A stretch of DNA of 64,000 nucleotides from Apiotrichum sp. Y4204 (taxonomy: Eukaryota; Basidiomycota; Tremellomycetes; Trichosporonales; Trichosporonaceae): NCBI GenBank assembly GCA_025531455.1, contig JAMYHL010000079.1, positions 1 through 64,000 on the forward strand. Direction: 5' to 3'. Within the stretch, counting starts at the first letter, position 1; every line of letters begins with the position of its first letter. Positions 31,953 to 43,984 of this stretch are shown in pieces. The notes beneath the pieces are model-generated. The model was not told where the DNA came from. It made no database searches and saw only the letters and a list, made by a program, of their open reading frames with translations. Both the position numbers and the translations under genes were made by a program.

Positions 31953-34576
31953 ATGCATCGCCTCACGCGACACGACAATAATGCCGGGCAAGGCTATCCG
32001 CCGCAGATGTACGTTGGACAGGGCGGCGGCCAACACCAAATGTCCGGCGTACAGATGCAGAATGGTGGCGGCCTAGGAGGAATGGGGCAAGGGCATCAGC
32101 AAATGGACCAGCAACAGCAACAGCAGCAACAACAGCAGCAAGGAATGCAAGCTGGCGGCGGACAGGGCGGAGGTCCGTCGACGGCATCGGACGGCCAGTC
32201 CATTGCCGCAGCCCCCGCGCCGGAGATGAACCTAGCGAATGTGCTCCACTATCTGCAGTCTGAATGGCGACGGTGGGAACGGGACCGCAATGAGTGGGAG
32301 ATTGAGCGCGCCGAGATGCGGGTACGTCCAATTACACACAGCTGACGTCGTCAGATTCGGAGATGCTAACAGTCAGGCGCGCATCGCTCTGCTCGAAGGA
32401 CAGCGAAGGTCGGCTGAGAATTTCAAAGTTGACCTTCTGCGCCGTGTAAAGATGCTTGAATTTGCTCTCCGGCAGGAAAGGTGAGCCATGAATGGTGACT
32501 GGCAACCGGAGGATTAACACAATCTTAGATCCAAATCGAGCACAGGAATGAGCAGGCCAACCTCTACCGTTCCTGCTCTCCCCCCATCGCGTCTTGTCGC
32601 CATCCAGGATGTTGACCGAGCATCAAACCGGGACAGTGACAAGGAGGGCAGCGGAAGCAGCGAAGGCGGCGACGATATCTGTGAGCCCTTCCCCCCTGAA
32701 GCAGATGGCATTTGATCTGTGCACTGACTGTGTCAGCCGAGCGTCCAACCAAGCTGAATGGAGATGCTTCTGCACGTGTCAAGGCAGCTGTGGCGGGAAG
32801 CGCAACCCGTCCGACCCCCGACACCAGTGCATGGAAGAACCTTACAGGCCCGCCCCGTGATCCCAAGGCTCGCGCGCGTAGCCGCGAATACCTCAAACAG
32901 TGTCTCCAGGAGATCACATATCTCACGTCGCCCGGCGCCCTCAACCCTTTACCTTCTCGAGCCCCAGTCTCCGTAGATGAAACGGGGTCGAATCCCGACC
33001 ACCAAACATCAGAGAGACCGCGCAAGGCCCTTCCAGAACAGCCAATTCCTTCAACTTTTCCCCCTTCACAGAACAAGGAAGACCCACCAGCCACAAATGC
33101 TAGTTCCAGTCTCCCAAACGGGCATGAGGAGTCGCGCGTAGCGACGGGCGCGACTCCTGCTTCTACTGCTCCGTCGTCTGAGCCTGCGCCCCCTTCATCG
33201 CCAGCACCAAGGACAACCACACTCCCTGCGGACGAGGCACCCACAGCCAAAGAACAACCGCGGCCAGTCGTTACTGCTATCTACCGTCCCGAGAGCAAGG
33301 CAGCATGGCGAGAAGAACTTCGAGCTGCCAGCGAGGCTGCGAGCCAGGTGCCCTGGCCGCCACGCAAGGCCAGTGACGAAGAACAGCTCGCTGGATTAAC
33401 CCTTGTGGACGATGAGGTCAAGCCCGAGGAGGTTGAAAGCGGATCAGACCTTTGGACTACTCGTCGCGCACTTAAGAGCCACCTTGATGTTGTCCGCGGC
33501 GTTGCCTTTGGCAGCGGGACAGATCTCGTGTTTGCCACAGGCGGTGATGACTGCACGGTCAAGGTTTGGCGGCTAGATGCTGGGGAAGTGATGTCCTCCA
33601 AGTGAGTCATCTGTGCAAGCGTTCCAACAAGCCGTTGCTAACTCCAGACCTCATGCCGAGATTGAGCCCATCTCCACTTTGCGGGGCCACACTGCAGGAG
33701 TGACAGCCGTTCTTATCTCGACTGCTCTTAACATGGTCTTCTCCGCCTCTATGGACACCACGATCCGTCTGTGGCGTCTGCCCGCTCGAGACCATGACCC
33801 TTATGCGCCCTACGATCCATCGACATCAATCCAGACGCTTGAGGGTCACACCGATGTTGTGTGGGACATAGCCTTGTTGCCCCCACGAGTTGAGCGGAAT
33901 GGCGGTTCTAACGGCCCTAACTTTAAGCGCCTTGGTGCCGAAAGCCAGCTTGTCAGTGTTTCTGCAGATGGCACAGCCAAGGTGTGGGAGGACCGTGGGA
34001 ACCGTTGGAACCTCGTCAACACGTTCTCCGACTTTGAATCGGGCGTCGTTCCAACCTGTGTCACCGTTGACAGCCATGACTTTGGACGCATCATTATCGG
34101 TCTCTCTAATGGCCTTGCCAAGGTGTACAACGTGGACACCGGTGTCGAGCTCCAGTCATATGGCGAGCCCAACTCGCAGGTCAATGCTGTTATCAGCCAC
34201 CCCACCCTCCCCCTTATCGTCACTGGCCACGAAGACGGCTACCTTCGCTTCTACGACACAAAGTCTCGTACGTTTTGCGCCGCTTGTATCCAACAATACT
34301 GACCATACAGCTACCTCGACCCCGAGTCTTCTTGCGCATCCAGCGCCGATTACTTCACTCGCCCTTTCCCCACTTTCACCAATGTGCATTCTCAGCGCAA
34401 GTGTCGACTGTTCTGTGCGTCTCTGGGACCTGCAGCGCAAAACGTCCTTGCAAGACCTTTCCGGCCACCGTCAACGCTCCGACGAGGGCGTGACGCATGT
34501 CTCCAGCCACCCCGAGCTCCCCATTGTGGCGAGTGCAGGCGCTGATGGCGTCGTCCGCCTCTGGGGCGCGGGATAG
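31953..34576 (+). CDS. Striatin-family scaffold of the STRIPAK complex
   Basis: Six exons; the first four end at 32321, 32480, 32680 and 33602, and the last ends at the TAG 34574-34576. The N-terminus is Gly/Gln-rich with a run of eleven Gln. The striatin domain follows ([58 protein letters not shown]), the coiled coil that dimerises and binds PP2A. After a long Pro/Ser-rich linker come WD40 repeats with [60 protein letters not shown] and a final [11 protein letters not shown]. Striatin is the regulatory B''' subunit that links PP2A to germinal-centre kinases. In fungi the complex controls cell fusion, septation and fruiting. The C-terminus and all splice junctions are intact. Confidence 0.93.
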
Positions 34577-34972
34577 ACGAACCCTACCATTGTACAGTAC
34601 CTCCAGTTCAGCAGTGTAACGACCATTCGGAGCCAGCTAGCATTACGGAGACGAGAGATATGAGCCAAGACGAGAGGAGGAATGGGAGAGAAAAGCACGA
34701 GATTAGATCTTACCGACACTACTTGCCCACGAATCGGCCATTGTCATGTGCATGAGAGGCATCAATTGTAGTCACTCAAACCGCCAGTCAACATAGTATT
34801 CTGCAGTGTTTTCAATCATCAACTATTGCCATTCGAAATGGGCCATGAGCGTCGGGGGTGCTTGTTCGGGCTCACGGGCTGGAGGTAGACTGAACGACAG
34901 CCGCGTATAGATCCCATGCATAACAAAATGTAGTCCACGTATATACAGTCTCCTCTAAGCCACGCGCAGTCT
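34577..34972. other. Intergenic region between convergent genes
   Basis: 396 bases between the stop of striatin and the stop of RRP4. It should hold the two 3' ends. No other feature is seen. Confidence 0.5.
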
Positions 34973-36090
34973 CTAATCGATGAGAGCGAGCTCCCTGACC
35001 ATGCGCTCGCTGTCCTCTGGAGACAGCGCAGCGCCCGGTGTCCGTCCCGAGTCACGGAGCCATTGGTATCCCTCGGAGATGAGCGTGTCGGCCAGGGGAA
35101 TGTCAAAGCTCGCAAATGTCTTTATCACGTTGGCGACGTCGGTGATTGCCTGGCGCGATTCTGGGGAGATTTCCTGCGGGTATGAGTTAACGCCCAATAT
35201 CTTTCAACTCACGTCATTATCAGCGCGGTACACGCCCTCCGCATCGAACCCCTCGCCGCCCTCCCGACTCTCCTGCTTGGTGCCGAGGCTGACCCACACG
35301 TATCCGTTCAGGCCAAGGATGACATCGACACCGGCAGGCCCACACGGCGGCGGGAGATGGTAAAAGTGGCTCTTGAGCCGGCGCACAAGACGCGGCGGCA
35401 GCTCCACCAAGAGCCCGTTTCGCAGCTTGCCGTACTTGAGCGAGCGGGTGTGCAGGGACATGGCGCCGTCCTGGAAGAACGCCTGTACCTCGGCAACGAG
35501 AAGCTGGCGGTCAGCACGGGGCGATCCATCTCATAGCTCGACTCACATCGCCCTCGGCGAGAAACTCGCGCATTTTCAGCGCGTCACTCTCAATCTTACG
35601 CCGCTGCACGCCGCCGGGGAGGTTGACGCTCGAGAGCATGAGCACGGCGTCCTGGCGCGCGTTCGCGTCCACGCGCCACCGCTGTGCGCCGACCTCGACA
35701 ATCCGCCCAATCACCAAATCTCCCACTTCAGGCGTGTACCGCGACTTGAGCGGCTTGACGGACACGAGCTTGTTCACGCGCTGGATCGTCCCGGCCACAG
35801 AGGAGACGACGTTGTCGTCCTCGACATATGTACCGTGTCCGCTGGGAGTCAGTGCTGTTCGGCTGTCAAAATACCCACCGCATGTACTCTTTTGAGCTTG
35901 TGATAACCTCTCCGGGGGTCACGACTGTGCGCCGCGCGCCGAGCGACGGGCCCTCGCCAAGGTCCTCAGGATTACCGTCCATGTCGACGTCCATCCCCAT
36001 CGTGCCGCTTCCCTCTAGTTGCGGGCTCGACGCGCGCGACACCTCGGGCGCAAACTCGGTCGCGGACTGCAGTCTGCTGACTGTAAACAT
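34973..36090 (-). CDS. RRP4: Exosome complex RNA-binding subunit Rrp4
   Basis: Minus-strand gene with four introns and about 310 residues. The N-terminal domain contains RRTVVTPGEVITSSKEYMRG and GHGTYVEDDNVVSSVAGTIQ, as in Rrp4. The S1 domain follows (VGDLVIGRIVEVGAQRWRVD, VLMLSSVNLPGGVQRRK), then a KH-like domain (LLVELPPRLVRRLKSHFYHL, GVDVILGLNGYVWVSLGT). The C-terminal helices end MVRELALID. Rrp4 sits on the cap of the nine-subunit exosome core and guides RNA to the 3'-5' nuclease in rRNA processing and RNA turnover. A short acidic insert (MGMDVDMDGNPEDLGEG) in the N-terminal part is unusual but plausible. It is divergent from the hydrolase gene at 36436 and convergent with striatin. Confidence 0.92.
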
Positions 36091-36435
36091 TGTAAGTCCT
36101 GATAGAGATGTTGTCGTGGAGATATGGACTTGGAGCTCGTGATCGCTGATGCACCACAGTTGTTATCGACAGCATCACTCTGACATGCACAGAAATCTCA
36201 GTGCTGATTGTGCGGGAGTATTTCATGGGCATCATATCGCGCATTTTACACGTGGTCTTCCCTGAGAGAAGGTCCGGAAATGAACCGGGTGATCATTCCC
36301 ACCAGAGTTCCATCCCTTGGGTGGCAAATCAATCTCGCCACCCGGCCACGACCACAACAGTATCTTACACGTCGGTCCACGAAGGACGAAGAACACCTCT
36401 CTTCCCTCTTCATATCGCTCCTCCCCTTTGGCATC
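36091..36435. promoter_or_regulatory. Divergent promoter between RRP4 and hydrolase gene
   Basis: 345 bases between opposed starts, with no gene. It must serve both genes; no particular factor site is claimed. Confidence 0.5.
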
Positions 36436-38027
36436 ATGACGGCCACAGCCCAAGATGTCATGAAAAAGGACCTTCTCACTCTTGTCTGGGTACATGGGTG
36501 AGCTTCTGACTCTGAACAAGGACCATCTGACGACAGCTTCAAGGGGAACGACGTTACCTTCGAGGACCTCCCACCACGTACGTTCCAGCGACGCGGAATG
36601 AACATTTCTGAATACTGACATGCAGGGGTTGTGCGGATTCTCGAGGAAACACATCCTACTCTACGGGTTCAGTCTCATGTCTTCCCGGCGTACCAGACGC
36701 GCGGCGAACTGGTGGGTGGCTTGGTTGCTCGTACCCGTTTCAATCTAACGCCAGAACGTCGCGACGGAGAATTTCGTCGAGTGGTTGACCACCAAGGTTG
36801 TCGAGCTGGAGAATAACTCCGGCCACGGGCGTGGGGCAGGAAGCGCAAAAGTCATCCTCATGGGCCACTCGTGAGTCGCTAGCCAGACGCGGTGACGTGC
36901 ACAGCTGACATCCGTAGCATGGGGGGCCTGCTCATTGCCGATGCGACCTCACGCATTGCGGATTGCACACGTGAGGACGATCCGCTGTGGCCCAATGTTG
37001 TGGCTACCATTGGTGCGTACTCGTATACTCGCGCATAACTTCAGGGATGATGCTGACGAGCCACAGCTTTCGACACACCGGTAAGCTTGTATGCTAGTCG
37101 GGTCGCTAACGCTTCAAAAGTATCTCGGCCTTCATCCTGTAAGCCTGTTCTTAATGCTCAATTGAACAGTACTGACGTCAACAGCATGTCTTCGTAAGGA
37201 TCATCGCGAAAACATTCTAGCCACGCTAATGCCTAGAAATATCAGCTCTCGCAGGCCGCGGGCCACGTCGAGACGGCGCGCACCGTGGCGTCCAATCTAG
37301 CTGTATTGTCACCACTGGCGATCGGACTTGGTTTCGGAAAAGCTAAGCAATCCCAAGAACGGCAAGCGAAGGAGGAAGCGGAAAAGCAGCGGTCCGGCAA
37401 CTCGTCGCCTAGCGGCTCCGGCACGTCGACGCCCTCCTCGTGGTGGAAGTCGTCAACCATGATCGGCGTTGGCGCCGCGCTTGCACTTAGTGCGGCTGCT
37501 GGTGCCACCGTATACTCTCGTCGAGAAGATCTCGCCGTGGGATGGAAGTACGGCTACGACCACATGACGTTTGTCAAGAACTTGTGGGACACGGAAGCGC
37601 TCAAGGCGCGCCTTCTTCGTGCAGACGAGCTGTCGCGTACCAAGAATGTCACATTTGCAAAGTAGGTAGTTCTGTATGATCTTGGCCGCCCCTCGCTTAC
37701 GACCCCAGTTTTTTCACCCGACTCCCTCCAAAAGGCACGCAAACTGCCAGGACGTTTGCCATTCTCCCGCCCAAGAGTCACCCCCTGTTGTCACGCTGGT
37801 ACCCCGCGGACAATACCGTGGCCAAGGACGAAGTCTCTGCGCATATGGGCATGTTCAATGCGCGGGAAAACGATGGGTTTTACGATCTCGGTCTTGCGGT
37901 GACAAACCTCATTGCGTCCCGTATCGAGGAGGACGGTGTCAAAGCTGGAATGTCTCCCGCGGCGGAGGCCAGTTTCGCCGAAAAGGTCATGGACGAGGAG
38001 CAGAAGCAAGAAGATGTACTTTTGTAG
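36436..38027 (+). CDS. Alpha/beta hydrolase (lipase-like serine hydrolase) with microexons
   Basis: About ten exons give some 390 residues. The start reads MTATAQDVMKKDLLTLVWVH followed by GFKGNDVTF, the oxyanion-side HG motif. The nucleophile elbow is GHSMGGLL, with Ser as catalytic nucleophile. Downstream come the substrate strand TIAFDTPYLGLHPHVF and a Lys/Glu-rich segment. A possible membrane helix follows (MIGVGAALALSAAAGATVYS), then the C-terminal part with FYDLGLAVTNLIASRIEEDG. It resembles fungal lipases of the DUF676/palmitoyl esterase-like type; the substrate is unknown. The catalytic Asp and His are not clearly placed. Three consecutive tiny exons lie at 37067-37080, 37121-37138 and 37185-37193 (14, 18 and 9 nt); they are required to keep the FDTPYLGLHPHVF strand intact. 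Confidence 0.85.
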
Positions 38028-39209
38028 TAGTTTTGTAGATAATTCAATAGAGTACCGTTAGCCGCCACTGTCAGCAGATCCACGTTCTCGCGCCATTTGG
38101 AGGTGGCCCCGGAATGTGGCGAGGAATCTGGTGCCACCAGGAGAGCACCGACCCGAAGGCCCGTAGCGTAAAACGGCTTGCCATAGTATTAGCAGCTAAC
38201 AGCCGTTGATCGACGACTGAATAGTACTGTCGAGCGAGATCCTTATGATCTTGCGTCGGTGGTGAGTACCAATTGTGTGGCATTGGCACGATCACCCATT
38301 CTCACCGGCAATCTGCGGACGCCAAGACGAGATATCAGATCTGGCCAGATCTCAATTTCTTTCATGGTGGTCGCGGCCTTGGGCAAGTATTTATTTCTCT
38401 TTTTGTGTTAGCATGCCCACCACTGTGGCTGCTGTCCATACCGGCCCTCCGGTCGTCCTCGACACGAGCATTCCACCCCTCAAATGCACAACACCCTTTG
38501 AGTGGAAACATCCCGACGTGCATTCTCTGACACCCACTCATTTCAACTGATTCTCACTGGCTCAGGTGATGCGTGCGAATGTGGGTCTCGCCAGCAGGAC
38601 CCACCACCCCATAATGCACTCACGTACCGACACCCTGCACCCTACAAAAGCTCCAAACCCAGACGTAACCCACCACGCGCTAAGATACGGAAACCGGTTA
38701 TTGACTGACGACAAAGTTGGAAACGAGGCACCAGTATGACTGAATAGAGGAATGTCGCCGCCCTTTAATACACCACCTGAATTCATGTCACCTGCCGTAC
38801 ACGCTACCCCGGCTGCCCCTGTGGCCATCATGGACCCAGACTGGCCTGTGTGCATGCAGAGGAGATGTCCCACGAGCTCCAGCCCACCGATTGCGACTTG
38901 TTGAATCAAGATTCATTTCACTCTCTTATTTTGGACCTGTACCTCTTTCAGATGCCGAGACAGCGCCTGCCGCGGGTGCAGATCCCCGCGGCGTGCAGAG
39001 ACGCTAAGATCGCTAAGATGCCATTGAGTCATGAGTTGATGACAGCAGATAGTCCGCCTCGTCCGGATCTCTCGAGTGCCTTGAGGTGTATCTCGAATTG
39101 TTCAGACCGCTCACGCCGCGGGCGAGAGATATACAGGAGATATAAGACTGTGATGAAGATAAAAAAACTGACCGACCCCACCGACCCAACGTCCTAATCC
39201 GTACTCACC
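38028..39209. other. Intergenic region
   Basis: 1.18 kb without a supported gene. It contains a small palindromic patch near 38336-38358 (tatcagatctggccagatctc). Nothing else is recognised. Confidence 0.45.
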
Positions 39210-40754
39210 ATGGCACAACTTCTACGATACGACTCTCGCGAGGGGTACACTGTCGATCCAATGTCCTCCTCGCCAACTTCAACGCCCGCGTGTCCGTGGC
39301 CGACATCGCCGTACTCGCATGGCAGCCATGGCGGCCACTCGCGCGAATACTTTCCGCCCGCATGGGCATGGGGCGCGCAGAGCCGCTCGCAGCTCGACCT
39401 CAGTGATACCGCCGAGCTCCCACCAAAGCCCGCTCCGACAGCCTGGCATGAGCCGCCACGGCCGCCACGCAGGCTGAACCGCAAGCTCCCGCCGCTCATG
39501 ACCGAGTCGCTCGAGCAGCTCGTCCTCGCCACCCCCCTCCCGTCACCGTTCACCGAGTCGCTCCGCGCCGTCCCCGAGAACGCTCCCCCCGTGCCACTCC
39601 GTTCGCCCGTGCGCCAGCTTCTCGCCCAGCAGGCTGCCCAACGTCCGGACTTGCACCGTTTGGACGATTATCCCAACATGCCAAAGACACCAAGTAACAG
39701 CTCCTTGTCGGCGGCACTCCACACGCCCGCGATATCTCGTGCCAGCACCGAGAGCGCCAGCTGGCAGGAGCACGTCGTCACCCCCCTGAGCTCTGGCGCG
39801 CTGCACATCGCGCTGGCCCCCGAAGCAGAGCTGCGCGACAAGCTTGACGCGATGGAGATGAAAGAGACTCAAACAGCAACCGCTGCCAAGACATTCGACC
39901 CCGTCGCGGTGCCAGATGTCTCGGCGCTGCTTGCCGCCTCGGACCTCCGCGTCGTAGGCGAGGACGGCAAGACCATCCGCTTCGGCGACATTGTAAGCGG
40001 GACAGGCCGCACGCTCGTCGTCTTCACGCGTCACTGGCTTAGCCCCCTCTGCGCGCAGTACCTCCGCGCGCTCATCGCAGCCTTCACACCCGACGTGGTG
40101 GCACGCACGCGCGCCCGCGTTGTCGTCATCGGGTACGGGAACCCCACCGCGATCCAGGCAGTGAGGCGGCACTTCCGCTGTCCGTTCCCCATGTACGCCG
40201 ACACCTCGCGGGCATTGTACGCGACGCTCGGCATGCTCCCGCGCGCGGTCTCCCCAGCCCCGCCATACACTTATTCCGTGGGGAGCCCCGTAGCGCGGGC
40301 ATGGGAGGCGCTCGCGCTCGCGGCGCGGATCGGCCCGCACGGGCTGCGCGCGCACCGCCAGCTGGCCGGCGAGTTTGTGTTTGACGGCAGCCTCGCGGTC
40401 GTACTAGCGCACCGCATGTGTGCGCCGGGCGACCGCAGCGGGCTATGCGACCTCGTGGCGGCGGTCGACGGCTCGCAGATGACGTTTGTCCCCAAGCGGT
40501 ACTCCTCTTCCCGTTCCCAGGCGCGCACACCAAAGGGGTCGATCAGCCTCCCGAGCCTTGCGGGGGAGACGGCGGCGAGCGCCGAAGAGAGCGCGCATTT
40601 TGACCGCCAGCGCGCAAGCCTCCTCCTTGCGCGCCGGGGGCGGCCGCGTATGGCGTCCGCCTCCGCGTCCGAGGTCGGCCTCGTGCATGCTGATGGTGTG
40701 GATGCGTTCACGGGCGAGGTCCGGCGGGGCTGGGCGCGCTCGATGAGTGCTTGA
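39210..40754 (+). CDS. Thioredoxin-fold AhpC/TSA-like protein with long disordered tails
   Basis: A single intronless ORF of 514 residues, unusual in this intron-rich window. The N-terminal 210 residues are Pro/Ser-rich and disordered. The central part, about residues 235-400, has a peroxiredoxin-like 2 (AhpC/TSA_2) fold: RFGDIVSGTGRTLVVFTRHW, LSPLCAQYLRAL, RVVVIGYGNPTAIQAVRRHF and FPMYADTSRALYATLGML, ending GEFVFDGSLAVVLAHRM. Family members often carry a C-x2-C just after the first strand (FxRHFxCPFC). Here the motif reads RHWLSPLC, so the first Cys is Ser and only one remains, and peroxidase activity is doubtful. The C-terminal 90 residues are basic and Ser-rich. Related proteins are common in basidiomycetes, with unknown function. 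Confidence 0.85.
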   Translation: MAQLLRYDSREGYTVDPMSSSPTSTPACPWPTSPYSHGSHGGHSREYFPPAWAWGAQSRSQLDLSDTAELPPKPAPTAWHEPPRPPRRLNRKLPPLMTESLEQLVLATPLPSPFTESLRAVPENAPPVPLRSPVRQLLAQQAAQRPDLHRLDDYPNMPKTPSNSSLSAALHTPAISRASTESASWQEHVVTPLSSGALHIALAPEAELRDKLDAMEMKETQTATAAKTFDPVAVPDVSALLAASDLRVVGEDGKTIRFGDIVSGTGRTLVVFTRHWLSPLCAQYLRALIAAFTPDVVARTRARVVVIGYGNPTAIQAVRRHFRCPFPMYADTSRALYATLGMLPRAVSPAPPYTYSVGSPVARAWEALALAARIGPHGLRAHRQLAGEFVFDGSLAVVLAHRMCAPGDRSGLCDLVAAVDGSQMTFVPKRYSSSRSQARTPKGSISLPSLAGETAASAEESAHFDRQRASLLLARRGRPRMASASASEVGLVHADGVDAFTGEVRRGWARSMSA

Positions 40755-41394
40755 TGGAGAGGTTGGGAGGGGTTTAATACAAACCACCAAACAGATATGG
40801 CTACGACGCACACGATAGCAATCTCTGGCATCGAGACGAAAATCAAACGACACGAAACACCTGGCGCTGGCGCTGGCGCTCACTCTGGCTTAGTAGCGTA
40901 CGAAATCTTTTGTGATGTATCAGTAGGACAGTGTCTTTACAGTTGCAGGTGCACTTGAGCAGGTATTGGGAAGGGTCGAGCGGGCTGGTAATTTCATCAA
41001 GTGTGTCCTTGCAAACGACGCTCAACAGCGAGAGTGGTTCTGGTCACATTCTTTGAAGAGGAGGACCGGCTAGGCAAGTATTCTGAATGCCATGATACTG
41101 ACAACACCTTTAGCAGCCCCGAGCGCTGAGTGAGTGAGTGAGATGGTATGGAGTTTCTGTCTCACTTAGTTTGTGTCTCACTTGCTCGGTCTACTAGCAA
41201 CAATTCCGCATATCAGTAGTTAGACACCCCGTTCCTGTCTGTAGGCATCTGTTTCAGTCGAGTCCGAAATGCTACAGCTCATACCTCGATGGTTGCTGTT
41301 GGGACCTCACCTTGAGCATACCCGTCTTCTCAATAGACCTGAGAACGGCGCGTTACATCACCATGATGACATGACTATGACCCCTAACATGCGT
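40755..41394. other. Intergenic region between convergent genes
   Basis: 640 bases between the stops of two converging genes; it should hold both 3' ends. Near 40860 there is a short ctggcg run (ggcgctggcgctggcgct). No other gene is supported. Confidence 0.45.
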
Positions 41395-42429
41395 CTACTC
41401 GGCCTTGGCCTCCTCCTCCTTCTTCTCCTCCTTGGCCTCCTCAGCAGCCTTGCTGTGATGGTCAGAAATGACAGTAACAGTGGGTTGAGCAACTCACGAC
41501 TCCTCCTTCTTCTCCTCCTTCTCCTCCTTCTTCTCCTCCTTGGCGGCCTCCTCCTTAGCCTCCTCCTTGTCCTCCTCCTCCTTCTCGAGAGCAGGGACGG
41601 CGCCAGCAAGCTTGGCGTTCGACTCCCGGGCCTTGTCGAAGGCCTCCTTGAAGAGGTTGGCGTCTAAGACGTTAGTGACGATCCCACACTATCACTCACT
41701 CTCGGCGTTGGCGAAGCGGATCGCGAGGGTCTCGGCGGAAGCCTCACCCTCGGCGAAGTCGGCAGCAACGTTCCAGACCCACGAGCGGTCGGAACCGACG
41801 TTAGGGGAGAGGGTCATCTCCTGGGTGACTGTGTGTGTTAGCGACGGTGCGTCTTCCCCTCTCGAAGGCTTCCGGCTATACGCACTGGCGTGGTTGGCGC
41901 AGACCTTGAGAGTCTTATCCCGGCGCATGACGAGACGGATCTTCTTGGTCTCCTTGTGCTCAAGGAGACGAATGTCACCGGTGCCGCGCTCCTTCCACTC
42001 CATGTCGTCCTTGTGGAAACGGAAGAGCTTTGCGCGCCTGAACAGTCAGCATTTCGATCGCCGTCGCCACCAGACTATGGCCGGTGCGAGGTGAAGGGGA
42101 GGAAAGTGGACGCGATCGTGAAGAGCCCATGGCCAGCACGCCGCACACAAATTCAACTTTTGTCTGGGGCAGCAATCCCTGGCGGCGGTCACGCCTCGGC
42201 GCACGGTGCGGAGGTTTGGCCACTGACCCACTCCACCTCTCCAGCGGACACTCACATCTTGAAGATGACCTCCTCATCCTCCTCGTTGGTCTTGGCCTCG
42301 ACCTCCTGGGTAAGGCGGACGACGGGCTCGAACTCGCGGTCGGTGGTCTCCTCGACCTCCTGCTGCGACTGTGAGCGGTCATGGAACCATCACAAAGGTA
42401 CGAACGGGCTTGGGCTCAGTGTCAGCCAT
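41395..42429 (-). CDS. YRB1: Ran-specific GTPase-activating cofactor RanBP1
   Basis: Minus-strand gene with about six exons and some 220 residues. The start MADTEPKP is joined to [20 protein letters not shown] by a short intron (GTTCGT donor). The Ran-binding domain is complete and close to consensus: [97 protein letters not shown] and [20 protein letters not shown]. The tail is a Lys/Glu-rich repeat ending EEAKAE. RanBP1 speeds RanGAP-stimulated GTP hydrolysis by Ran and strips Ran-GTP from export complexes in the cytoplasm. It is divergent from EMP24. Confidence 0.94.
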
Positions 42430-43087
42430 TATGTCTGTCTGTCTGGGTCAGCGAGTGAACATTCAGAGATAGCGAGTGTGGGACCTCACTTGTTTTTAGG
42501 TGGTGATAGATATTAGGGCCGAAGCAAGCGACGATGATCTAGGGGATGTCTAAAGTGATGAGAGAGAGACGACAGAAAGATCGAAAGAGTTCAGTTGGTG
42601 GTGGCCACCGCTGGCTCGACCTGCACTCCAAACCTACCTCGCTGGAATTCTCCACCCACATCCACCAGGTGGCTCAGGGGCATACGGCATACGGCACCAG
42701 GGGACGCGGTCCACACGGGCCACACGGGCTTGACATGCTGCACCGTGGTACTGTGGTCCAGGCTGGCCACCCATACAAAATCCTCAGGCACGCACCAGAA
42801 CCATCAGTGATCGGCAGGCCTACAGCAGACCTCCACATTTTACTGACGCCTATTGATGGTTAGGCGTGCCACTCAAGACTCGCGTGCCACGTCTCATTCA
42901 GTGCAACACACAAATGACATCCGCGTCACCATCACGGTCGCACCGGACAACGACCAAACGACAACGACAAACGACCGCTGGCATTAGCCGGTTTCCTTCT
43001 TCAGCAGCTTGACCATAAGCACAACGGCCGGCCGTTCCGACATTCCTCTCTCTCTCTATTCACGGCTACGCGTCTCGCCATTTCACG
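42430..43087. promoter_or_regulatory. Divergent promoter between YRB1 and EMP24
   Basis: 658 bases between opposed starts. No gene is supported. The end nearest EMP24 is C/A- and C/T-rich, as in other 5' leaders in this window. Confidence 0.5.
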
Positions 43088-43984
43088 ATGCGCAGCTGGG
43101 CATTTGTTGTCGCCGCGTTCACCTTCCTCTCCGCGGTCCTCGCACACAGGGTAGAGATCGAGCCGAGCACCAAGCAATGCTTCTACGAGGATCTCAATGT
43201 TGGGGATCAGGTGGGTGAAGAGAATAGCTCTGATATTCGGTTTGCGTGCGTGCTAATGTCGCAGATGACGGTCACGTACGAGGTTGGAGGGAGCACAGCA
43301 GGCGGACAACTGGATATTGACTTTTATGTGCGTCGCGAGTAAAGTGCAGCAGTCGGGATCCATGCTGCGTCCTACTAATTGAGGATGGGGGCATGAACTT
43401 ACGCGAAGGCCACATCGCCGTCGGGAGCGACCATTCACCGGATTATCAAGGAGTCGCAGGGCACTTTCTTCGTTAGCGCGACCAACTCCGGGAGGTACAC
43501 GTATTGCTTCAGCAACGAGATGAGCTCGTACTCGCGCAAGACTGTCAGGTGAGACTTGCGAATAGCGCTGACCAAACCTTGGAACCAGCGCTCTTTTGGG
43601 TATTGGTAGGCTAATCACGACAGCTTCAACGTCCACGGCGTACTTTATCTCGGTGATGAGGACAAGACCGCACCTGTCGAGCAGGAGATCCGCGACCTCG
43701 CATCTGGGCTCCAGCTCGTCAAGGATGAGCAGTCGTACCTCGTCGTTCGTGAGCGCGTTCACCGGAATACCTGCGAGTCGACCGTGAGTACCGCTACAGG
43801 TTGGCGCAGATGGGGGTCCATGAATTACCATCTGCAAGCCGCGCAATCGCGTAATTACGACTAACTCTTTCAGAACTCGCGTGTCAAGTGGTGGGCCATC
43901 TTCCAGATTGCCGTCCTCCTCTCGGTCTGCGCCTGGAACATTCACTACCTCAAGAGCTGGTTCGAGGTCAAGCGGGTGCTGTGA
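43088..43984 (+). CDS. EMP24: p24 family cargo receptor, Emp24/TMED2-like
   Basis: Five exons, about 200 residues. A signal peptide (MRSWAFVVAAFTFLSAVLA) is followed by the GOLD domain with two conserved cysteines (TKQCFYEDLNVGDQ and GRYTYCFSNEMSSYSRKTVS). A coiled stretch (EDKTAPVEQEIRDLASGLQL) leads to VVRERVHRNTCESTNSRVKW, then a transmembrane helix (WAIFQIAVLLSVCAWNI) and the short cytosolic tail HYLKSWFEVKRVL. That tail matches the aromatic and basic COPII/COPI-binding pattern of beta-type p24 proteins. p24 heteromers cycle between ER and Golgi and sort GPI-anchored cargo. Removing the intron that follows DIDFY restores TSPSGATIHRIIKESQGTF exactly. A long antisense ORF (43253-44176) is a shadow. 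Confidence 0.93.
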
